From contig JAPPPC010000446.1 in NCBI GenBank assembly GCA_028817685.1, positions 1 through 13,622 of the forward strand: a stretch of 13,622 nucleotides of DNA. Reading direction: 5' to 3'. Numbering within the stretch: the stretch's first letter is position 1; each line of letters opens with the position of its first letter. The stretch is from Rhodospirillaceae bacterium. Its GTDB lineage: Bacteria > Pseudomonadota > Alphaproteobacteria > UBA8366 > GCA-2717185. Below, in pieces: positions 5,500-11,522 of the stretch. The position numbers and the translations under genes are program-made. The notes beneath the pieces are model-generated. The model was given only the letters and a program-made list of their open reading frames with translations, searched no databases and was not told the DNA's origin.

Positions 5500-7821
5500 A
5501 TGACAAAATACGCTGTCGGCCAAGCGGTGCCGCGCACGGAAGATCCGCGGTTGCTCCGCGGTACCGGGAATTATGTGGACGACTTCAATCAGCCGAACCA
5601 ACTCCATGCTTTCATGGTGCGATCGCCGCACGCCCATGCCACGATCACATCGATTGATTGCACAGAGGCGTCGGCGATGCCGGGTGTGCTGACAGTCTTG
5701 ACCGGTGACGAGTACGCGGCCGATGGACTGGGTTCGATCACAGGGCCCTCCCCGTACAAGCGCCGCGATGGATCAACGATGTTTCGGCCACCGCGTCCGG
5801 CGGTGACGGCGGACCGGGTGCGTCATGTGGGACAGATCGTCGCCATGGTGGTGGCCGAAACGGTCGATCAGGCCAAGGATGCCGCCGAAGCCGTACAGGT
5901 GGATTACGATCCGCTGCCGGTAAATGTGGTGACCGAGTCGGCGCGCCAATCGGCGGCGATCTGGGACGATTGCCCGGACAATGAGGCCTTTCTGTATCAG
6001 GTCGGTGATAAGGACGCGGTCGACGCCGCCGTTGCGGGCGCGGCCCATGTGATCAGGCAGCGCTACGTCATCAACCGCATCACCGCGAATGCGATGGAAC
6101 CGCGCGGCGCACTTGCCGAATGGGATCCCGGTACGGAACGCTACACGATCTATACCGGCGTACAGCGTCCATACGCCTGGCGCGCAACTCTATCGAAGAA
6201 CCTCTTTCATGTGCGGGAAAGCCAGATTCGCTTCGTCACCGGTGATCTCGGCGGCTCCTTCGGAATGAAGGGCGCGATTTATCCCGAAGTCCCACTGGTC
6301 GCCTGGGCTGCAAAACGGTTGGGCCGGCCGGTGAAGTGGCGGTGCGAACGCAGCGAAGGCTTCCCCGCCGACGATCATGCCCGCGACAATGTCAGCGATG
6401 TGACTTTGGCGCTCGACGAGAACGGCAAGTTTCTCGCCATGGGCGTGGAAACGAGCGCCGCCCTCGGCGCGTATGTCGCCTTCCTAGGTATGGGCGCACC
6501 GACCGGCAATATTGGCGGGTTGGCGGGCGTGTATACGACGCCAGCGATGCATGTCGCGGTGTCCGCCGTGATGACCAACACCTCGCCGACCTCACCCTAC
6601 CGTGGCGCGGGTCGGCCGGAAGCGTCCTATATTCTGGAGCGAACGATCGATATTGCCGCCGCTCGGCTCGGTATCGATCCGGTGGAACTCCGGCGCCGCA
6701 ATATGATCCCGTCCGAGATGCTGCCCTACAAGACACCGCTGACCTTTACCTACGATTGCGGTGAGTTCGAAACCGTTCTCGACAAGACCTTGGCGAAATC
6801 CGACTACGACGGATTCGCCGCGCGGCGGGCGGAAAGCGAGGCGGCGGGCAAACTTCGCGGCATCGGGGTTTCCTGCACGATCGAACGGGCGGCTGCCGCG
6901 CAGCTCGAAACGGCGGAGCTGCGTTTCGACCCTTCGGGCGATGCGGCGATATTGATCGGCACCACGCCGCATGGCCAGGGACATGAGACGATCTACAAGC
7001 AGATTGTCTGCGGCACGCTGGGCCTCGATCCGGACCGGGTTCGGGTGATCGAGGGCGATACCGATGCCGTGTCCTTCGGAACCGGGACCGGTGGGTCGCG
7101 GACGGCGACGATCGGATCCGCCGCCGTTCTGAAGGCGATGGACAAGGTGATCGACAAGACGAAGAAGATCGCAGCACACGCGCTGGAAGCGGCCGTGGAA
7201 GACATTACCTTCGAAGAGGCGCAGTTCGCCATTGCCGGAACCGACCGCAGCATGCCGTTTCTGGACGCGGTCGCGTTGGCGTTCGATCCGGCGAACTTGC
7301 CCTCCGACATGGAGCCGACATTGGCGGAACTGGCAAGCTATTCGCCCGAGGTCGAAAACTTTCCGAACGGCTGCCATATCGTCGAAGTCGAAATCACGCC
7401 GGAGACCGGCGAGATTGCGCTGGCCCGCTATTCGGTCGTCGACGATTGCGGCTTCGAACTCAATCCCCTGCTGGTGAAGGGGCAGGTGCATGGCGGGATC
7501 GCACAGGGCGTCGGTCAAGCCCTGATGGAGAACATGGTCTACGACCGGGACAGCGGCCAATTGTTGAGCGGTTCGTTCATGGACTACAGCATGCCGCGGG
7601 CCGGAGACCTGTGCGACTACGATGTCGGCGCGCACCCGGTGCTGACCAAAACCAACCCGCTGGGCGTCAAGGGTGTCGGCGAGGCGGGGACCGTGGGGGC
7701 GCTGGCGGCGGTCATGAACGCGATCAACAACGCGCTGGCGCCGCTCGGCATCGAGCATTTCGAGATGCCGGCGACTCCGGATCGGGTGTGGAAGGCGATC
7801 GATGCGGCTCGGCGCGCATAG
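5500..7821 (+). CDS. Molybdenum hydroxylase large subunit (xanthine dehydrogenase / form II CoxL-like)
   Basis: A 773-residue protein with the full layout of the large, molybdopterin-binding subunit. The N-terminal a/b hammerhead domain starts at RTEDPRLLRGTGNYVDD. Cofactor-binding segments follow at GDLGGSFGMKG (248-258), PHGQGHET (490-497) and TGTGGSR (528-534). The active-site loop is PYRGAGR (366-372), as in form II CoxL-like hydroxylases, not the AYxCSFR of true CO dehydrogenases, so CO oxidation is unlikely. The base Glu728 in GVGEAG is present. Expected chemistry is water-derived hydroxylation of a heteroaromatic, aldehyde or similar carbon, with electrons leaving through 2Fe-2S and FAD subunits. 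Neither partner subunit is in this window, which is unusual since they normally sit adjacent. The ATG at 5500 follows a CAGGGA SD and matches the family start; the same frame runs open upstream inside the SDR gene. Last gene of its operon. Confidence 0.93.
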   Translation: MTKYAVGQAVPRTEDPRLLRGTGNYVDDFNQPNQLHAFMVRSPHAHATITSIDCTEASAMPGVLTVLTGDEYAADGLGSITGPSPYKRRDGSTMFRPPRPAVTADRVRHVGQIVAMVVAETVDQAKDAAEAVQVDYDPLPVNVVTESARQSAAIWDDCPDNEAFLYQVGDKDAVDAAVAGAAHVIRQRYVINRITANAMEPRGALAEWDPGTERYTIYTGVQRPYAWRATLSKNLFHVRESQIRFVTGDLGGSFGMKGAIYPEVPLVAWAAKRLGRPVKWRCERSEGFPADDHARDNVSDVTLALDENGKFLAMGVETSAALGAYVAFLGMGAPTGNIGGLAGVYTTPAMHVAVSAVMTNTSPTSPYRGAGRPEASYILERTIDIAAARLGIDPVELRRRNMIPSEMLPYKTPLTFTYDCGEFETVLDKTLAKSDYDGFAARRAESEAAGKLRGIGVSCTIERAAAAQLETAELRFDPSGDAAILIGTTPHGQGHETIYKQIVCGTLGLDPDRVRVIEGDTDAVSFGTGTGGSRTATIGSAAVLKAMDKVIDKTKKIAAHALEAAVEDITFEEAQFAIAGTDRSMPFLDAVALAFDPANLPSDMEPTLAELASYSPEVENFPNGCHIVEVEITPETGEIALARYSVVDDCGFELNPLLVKGQVHGGIAQGVGQALMENMVYDRDSGQLLSGSFMDYSMPRAGDLCDYDVGAHPVLTKTNPLGVKGVGEAGTVGALAAVMNAINNALAPLGIEHFEMPATPDRVWKAIDAARRA

Positions 7822-7860
7822 CGGTCATAGCCAGGGCGGCATGTCGATGAAGACTGGTAG

Positions 7861-7874
7861 GCGTGGCGCCACGC
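7861..7874. repeat. 14-bp perfect palindrome at a convergent gene junction
   Basis: GCGTGGCGCCACGC is a perfect self-complementary 14-mer in the 53-nt gap between the Mo hydroxylase gene and the converging epoxide hydrolase gene, directly touching the latter's stop codon. As RNA it folds to a short stem of five pairs with a GCGC loop on either strand. No T-run follows on either side, so it would be at best a weak bidirectional terminator or an RNA 3'-end stabiliser. Confidence 0.4.
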
Positions 7875-9035
7875 TCAGCGGTATGAGCGGAAAAATGCCC
7901 GGATGTCACCGACGAAGGGCAACCCGATTTCCATCGCTGTGAAGTGCCCGCCCTGCTCAAGTCGCGTTTCGTGCGTGACATTGCCGAGGCGTTGCACCCA
8001 ACTGGTGGGCGGCGGCGGAAACAGATCGTTCGGTGGCAGGCATAGGCCCATCGGCACCTCGACTTTTTGGCCAGGCGCCAGGCCGCCGCACCGTTCCTCC
8101 CTGTAACCGCGATAGATGCGGGTCGAGCTGTTGATGGTGCCGGTGACCCAGTAAATCATGATGTTGGTCAGGATCGCGTCCATCGGGAATAGCGGTTCCG
8201 CGGCAGCCGGGTCCGTCCAGCCGTGGAATTTTTCGGCAATCCAGCCCGCCAGACCGATGGGCGAGTCGGTGAGCCCGTAAGCGAGAGTCTGTGGCTTCGT
8301 CGCCTGGATTTCCTGATAGGCGGTTTCCTGACGGAGATGCTTTTTCACCGAGCCGAACCAGGCTTTTTCGTCGTCGGTCAGCGGTGGGTCGTCGGGACCG
8401 GTGCTGGGCCGCAATGGCAAGATGTTTACATGTATTGCCGTCAGGCCTTCCGGGTGATCAAGGGCCATGCGCGCTGCGATGATGCCGCCCCAGTCGCCGC
8501 CTTGCGCGACATACCGCTCATAGCCCAGCGCCTCGCGCATCAGATGCGCCATCATCCCACCGACCGCCTGCGGGCCGATGGTGATCGGCGGAATGCCGGA
8601 AAAGCCAAAACCGGGCAGTGACGGTGCGATGACGTCGAAACCGTCATCGGCGTTGCCGCCGAAGCGCTGCGGATGCGCCAGCGGTTCGACGACGTCGAGG
8701 AACTCGGCAATCGAGCCGGGCCAGCCATGCATCAGCAGCAGGGGCAGCGGGTTGTCGCCGCTGCCGCGCTCATGGATAAAATGGATGTCGAGCGGGTCAC
8801 CGTTCGGCATCGGCACCGCTGCTGTGAACTGCGGAAAGCGATTGATCTTGTCTTCCGCTGCACGCCAGTCGAACCCGTTCCGCCAATGGGTGGCGAGCCG
8901 CTTCATGTAGCTGAGATTGGCCCCGAACGCCCAATTGGCCTCGTCCGGCTCGTCCGGCCAGCGGATATTGTCCAATCGGCCGTTCAGGTCCGCCAGTACC
9001 GCGTCGGGCACATCGACCATGAACGGATTTGGCAT
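7875..9035 (-). CDS. Epoxide hydrolase (alpha/beta hydrolase, microsomal/EHN type)
   Basis: A 386-residue protein. An N-terminal epoxide-hydrolase domain (about 1-95) is followed by an alpha/beta-hydrolase core. Visible active-site elements are the HGWPG oxyanion motif (103-107), the nucleophile Asp181 in GGDWGG, Tyr308 in the cap (TRIYRGY) that would polarise the epoxide, and the charge-relay His364 in GGHFTAME. In the mammalian microsomal enzyme the acid is Glu404; counting from the shared VP-x-G motif, the equivalent here is Asp337, a conservative change. The enzyme should convert an epoxide to a vicinal diol by a covalent ester intermediate. It starts 4 nt after the flavin monooxygenase stop codon with only a weak SD, implying translational coupling and a joint pathway. 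No N-terminal membrane anchor is seen, so it is probably soluble. Confidence 0.92.
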   Translation of the reverse strand: MPNPFMVDVPDAVLADLNGRLDNIRWPDEPDEANWAFGANLSYMKRLATHWRNGFDWRAAEDKINRFPQFTAAVPMPNGDPLDIHFIHERGSGDNPLPLLLMHGWPGSIAEFLDVVEPLAHPQRFGGNADDGFDVIAPSLPGFGFSGIPPITIGPQAVGGMMAHLMREALGYERYVAQGGDWGGIIAARMALDHPEGLTAIHVNILPLRPSTGPDDPPLTDDEKAWFGSVKKHLRQETAYQEIQATKPQTLAYGLTDSPIGLAGWIAEKFHGWTDPAAAEPLFPMDAILTNIMIYWVTGTINSSTRIYRGYREERCGGLAPGQKVEVPMGLCLPPNDLFPPPPTSWVQRLGNVTHETRLEQGGHFTAMEIGLPFVGDIRAFFRSYR

Positions 9036-9039
9036 GGTA

Positions 9040-10401
9040 TCAGTCCGCCGCGTCGGTATTGCCGCGCCAGTCGCCGATCGCCGGCCGTTTCAGGCCCAGA
9101 TGGTCGCGCAGGGTCGCGCCGGAATATTCCTTGCGGTAGATGCCCCGCTTCTGCAGTTCGGGGATGACGTATTTCACGAATTCCTCGAAACAGCCGGGCT
9201 GGTGCGTCGGGCCAATGACGAAGCCGTCGCAGCCGCGGCCTTCCCACCATTCCTCGATACGGTCGGCAATGTCCTTAGGGCCGCCGATCCAGGCGTTGCG
9301 CAGCAGGCCGCGACCGGTGACCTGCATGAAGTCGCGCGGGGTCGGGTTCTTGATGCCTTCCTGGACGACGACCCGGTCGCGCATCGACTGCATGCCTTGG
9401 ATGCCTTCGATCTCGTCATCGGTGAAAGGTTCGTCGATGCCCTTGGACGCGAAGTCGAAGTTCAGCGCCTCGGACAACAACAGCAGCTGGTCCATATCGT
9501 TTGGAAGTTTTTCGTACGCGGCGGCCTTGTCTTCGGCCTCTGCCCGGCTTTCCCCGGTGATCGGATAGAACAGGCTGCAGATCTTCATGCCTTCCGGATC
9601 ACGCCCGGCTGCGGCGGTCATCTCTTTTTGCGATTTGTATCGTGCCTGAGCCTGTTCCAGATCGTGATAGACGACGAACAACAGCTCGCCCCAGCGTGCC
9701 GCGAATTGCTGCCCGCGGCCGCTCATACCCGCCTGAATGACGACGGGATGGCCCTGCGGCGAACGCGGTACCGTGAAGGGCCCGCGCGAGGACATGAACT
9801 TGCCTTCGTAGTCTATGCGCCGGACCTTGTCGGGGTGGGCGTAGAGATTGTTCGCCTTGTCCGCGGCGATGGCATCGTCGTCCCAGCTGTCCCAATGGCC
9901 GAGCACGATTTCCATGAACTCGTCGCCCTCGTCGTAGCGGGTGTCGTGCTCCATATGGAGCTCCTTGCCCATATTCTTGGCTTCGCTGTCGTTGACCGAG
10001 GTGACCACGTTCCAAGCAGCCCGGCCTTTTGTCATCAGATCGACGGTCTGGAACAGGCGCGCCACGTGGAAGGGCTCGTAATAGGTCGTCGAGTAGGTAG
10101 CGCCGAGTCCGAGCCGCTCCGTCGCTGCCGCCATTGTCATCAGGCAGGTGACCGCGTCCATCTTCACGCAGCGGATACCGTTCTTCACCGTTTCCGCGTG
10201 GTCGCCGCCATACATGTCGGGCATCGCCAGCCTGTCGTCGAAGAAGCCGATGTCGAACTTGCCTTCTTCCAGCACCCGGGCGATGTGTTGGTAGTATTCC
10301 GGCGAATAAGTGTCGGTACGGGCATCCGGATGCCGCCAGGAGGCGGGCAGCGTGGTGCAGTTCTGCGCTTGCAGAAAGGCGACGAAATGAACTTGGCGCA
10401 T
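9040..10401 (-). CDS. FMN-dependent monooxygenase, NtaA/SnaA/DszA family (LLM class)
   Basis: A 453-residue bacterial-luciferase-like flavin monooxygenase, close to the usual 440-450 for the NtaA/SnaA/DszA group. Characteristic segments are FDIGFFDDRLAMPD (49-62), STTYYEPFHVARLF (104-117) and the group signature GRAAWNVVTSVNDSEAKN (126-143), followed by a VVIQAGMSGRGQQFAA segment typical of the FMN phosphate region. Such enzymes use FMNH2 from a separate NAD(P)H:flavin reductase to hydroxylate aminopolycarboxylates, sulfones or alkyl substrates. No reductase gene is visible here. The start at 10401 is set by AAGGA seven bases upstream and the MRQVHF beginning; the frame is open 46 residues further but that part crosses a predicted promoter. 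First gene of a two-gene operon with the epoxide hydrolase. Confidence 0.93.
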   Translation of the reverse strand: MRQVHFVAFLQAQNCTTLPASWRHPDARTDTYSPEYYQHIARVLEEGKFDIGFFDDRLAMPDMYGGDHAETVKNGIRCVKMDAVTCLMTMAAATERLGLGATYSTTYYEPFHVARLFQTVDLMTKGRAAWNVVTSVNDSEAKNMGKELHMEHDTRYDEGDEFMEIVLGHWDSWDDDAIAADKANNLYAHPDKVRRIDYEGKFMSSRGPFTVPRSPQGHPVVIQAGMSGRGQQFAARWGELLFVVYHDLEQAQARYKSQKEMTAAAGRDPEGMKICSLFYPITGESRAEAEDKAAAYEKLPNDMDQLLLLSEALNFDFASKGIDEPFTDDEIEGIQGMQSMRDRVVVQEGIKNPTPRDFMQVTGRGLLRNAWIGGPKDIADRIEEWWEGRGCDGFVIGPTHQPGCFEEFVKYVIPELQKRGIYRKEYSGATLRDHLGLKRPAIGDWRGNTDAAD

Positions 10402-10429
10402 AGTGTGTTCCTTGTGAAACCGATAGCGC

Positions 10430-10458
10430 AGTCTAATGCCTGTAAAAGGTCCGGACAA
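10430..10458 (-). promoter_or_regulatory. Predicted sigma70-type promoter for the monooxygenase-epoxide hydrolase operon
   Basis: On the minus strand, TTGTCC (complement of 10453-10458) and TAGACT (complement of 10430-10435) are separated by 17 bases. Each matches four of six consensus positions. Transcription would begin near 10423, about 22 bases before the ATG at 10401, leaving room for the AAGGA ribosome site. Prediction by eye only. Confidence 0.45.
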
Positions 10459-10486
10459 ATGAAGGTTCTCCGGCGGAACCGGCCCT

Positions 10487-10514
10487 TTGTCTCGCTGGCG
10501 GCAACGTGTATTAG
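10487..10514 (+). promoter_or_regulatory. Predicted sigma70-type promoter for the rightward SDR / Fe-S operon
   Basis: TTGTCT (10487-10492) and TATTAG (10509-10514) with a 16-base spacer, each with four of six consensus matches. Expected transcription start is near 10521, about 33 bases before the ATG at 10554. The inverted repeat at 10496-10523 covers the spacer and the -10 box, so a protein bound there would block this promoter. Prediction by eye. Confidence 0.4.
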
Positions 10515-10523
10515 TTGCCGCCA
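10496..10523. promoter_or_regulatory. Perfect 10-bp inverted repeat, probable operator
   Basis: TGGCGGCAAC (10496-10505) and GTTGCCGCCA (10514-10523) are exact inverted copies with an 8-base AT-rich spacer, GTGTATTA. The site lies in the 152-nt divergent region between the monooxygenase and the SDR genes. No T-run follows on either strand, which argues against a terminator. Size and symmetry suit a dimeric repressor such as a TetR- or GntR-type protein, but no regulator gene is in the window. Confidence 0.55.
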
Positions 10524-10553
10524 CAGCACAAAAAACCAATCAGCGAGGAACGA

Positions 10554-11453
10554 ATGACTCTTCTATGTGAAGGCAAAGTCGCGATCGTCACAGGGGCGGC
10601 GCGCGGAATCGGACGGGAGCACGCGCTTCTGTTCGCCAAACATGGCGCCAAGGTTGTGGTCAATGATTTGGGCGGCGCGGTCGATGGCAGCGGCGGCGAT
10701 ACGACGCCGGCGCAGGAAGTCGCGCACGAAATCGAGGCGATGGGCGGTGAGGCAATCGTCAATGGCGACGATGTTGGCAATTTCGATGGCGCCAAGAACA
10801 TGGTCGATCAGGCGATCAATCATTTCGGCCAGCTCGATATCCTGGTCAACAATGCGGGCATTCTGCGCGACCGCATGCTGGTCAACATGACCGAGGAAGA
10901 ATGGGATGCGGTCATCCATGTCCATCTGAAGGGCACCTTCGCGCCGACCCGGCATGCGGCGGCCTATTGGCGCGCGATGTCGAAGCAAAATGATGCGCCC
11001 GTCTTCGGCCGGGTGATCAATACCAGCTCGACTTCGGGTATTTACGGCAATGTTGGTCAGACGAACTACGGTGCGGCCAAGGCTGGTATCGCGTCCTTCA
11101 CGATTATTGCGGCGCGCGAATTGGGCCGCCTTGGCGTCACCGTCAACGCTATTTCGCCGAGCGCCTATACCCGCATGACCGACTATCTGCGCGAATACAC
11201 CGAGGACGAAATCGAAGAGCGGGCGCCCGCTTGGGTCTCGCCGACGGTTGTCTGGCTCGCCAGCGAGGAAGCCGGCGATATCACCGGCCGCGTCATCCAA
11301 GCCGGTGCCGGCATGGTCGCGGTTTGCGAGGGCTGGCGCCGCGGTGATGAGGTCGAAGCGATGGCCGATCCGGTTGCGCTTGGTCCGAAGATCCGCGAGA
11401 TGTGCGGCAAGGTCCGCAAAAACTCCGGTATGGACGGGTTCGAACTCGATTAG
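10554..11453 (+). CDS. SDR, HSD17B4/MFE-2-type 3-hydroxyacyl-CoA dehydrogenase-like (second copy)
   Basis: A 299-residue SDR with intact TGAARGIG (13-20), VND (36-38), NNAG (99-102), catalytic Ser159, Tyr172 (NYGAAK) and Lys176. ILRDRM (103-108), HLKGTF, GNVGQTNYGAAKAGI and a TRMTD motif near 206-210 place it with the dehydrogenase part of HSD17B4-type multifunctional enzymes. It is a clear homologue of the SDR at 1266, sharing these blocks, but keeps the canonical NNAG that the other lacks. It probably oxidises a hydroxyacyl-CoA or related alcohol with NAD. The ATG at 10554 follows CGAGGAA closely. It is the first gene of the rightward operon and has the predicted promoter and operator just upstream; the Fe-S protein gene begins 44 nt after its stop codon. 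Confidence 0.9.
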   Translation: MTLLCEGKVAIVTGAARGIGREHALLFAKHGAKVVVNDLGGAVDGSGGDTTPAQEVAHEIEAMGGEAIVNGDDVGNFDGAKNMVDQAINHFGQLDILVNNAGILRDRMLVNMTEEEWDAVIHVHLKGTFAPTRHAAAYWRAMSKQNDAPVFGRVINTSSTSGIYGNVGQTNYGAAKAGIASFTIIAARELGRLGVTVNAISPSAYTRMTDYLREYTEDEIEERAPAWVSPTVVWLASEEAGDITGRVIQAGAGMVAVCEGWRRGDEVEAMADPVALGPKIREMCGKVRKNSGMDGFELD

Positions 11454-11489
11454 AACGCTGGCCTGACAGGGCACCGTTTCTCGGCTAAG

Positions 11490-11522
11490 GTGATGTCATG
11501 GAAGGAAATACCATGACATCAC
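11490..11522 (+). promoter_or_regulatory. 12-bp inverted repeat enclosing the ribosome binding site and both candidate start codons
   Basis: GTGATGTCATGG (11490-11501) and CCATGACATCAC (11511-11522) are perfect inverted copies with a 9-base loop, AAGGAAATA. In the mRNA the ATG at 11498 lies in the left arm, the in-frame ATG at 11513 in the right arm, and an AAGGA ribosome site is in the loop. The stem would hide both start codons while displaying the loop. It could be a translational switch, an RNA-binding-protein site or a DNA operator; no T-run follows, so it is not a terminator. Confidence 0.6.

Noticed and set aside
4569..5537. Minus-strand open frame (322 codons) opposite the TauD-like and SDR genes
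   Set aside because: It overlaps three well-supported plus-strand genes and has no recognisable domain.
6592..7758. Minus-strand open frame (388 codons) inside the Mo hydroxylase gene
   Set aside because: It lies wholly opposite a gene with intact cofactor motifs; no family signature and no convincing ribosome site.
5500..7821. Calling the Mo hydroxylase a CO dehydrogenase (coxL)
   Set aside because: The active-site loop is PYRGAGR rather than the AYxCSFR needed for the Mo-Cu CO dehydrogenase site, and coxS/coxM are absent.
7861..7874. Palindrome at the convergent junction as a strong bidirectional terminator
   Set aside because: No T-run on either side and the stem is only five pairs once a loop is allowed, so it is listed only as a repeat.
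10464..10480. Second small inverted repeat GGTTC/GAACC in the divergent region
   Set aside because: Five-base arms in GC-rich DNA are expected by chance, and nothing else supports it.
8917..10557. Long plus-strand open frame (546 codons) opposite the monooxygenase and epoxide hydrolase genes
   Set aside because: It is antisense to two genes with clear family motifs. Its translation shows no recognisable domain, and it has the His/Val/Arg-rich look of a mirrored GC-rich coding frame.
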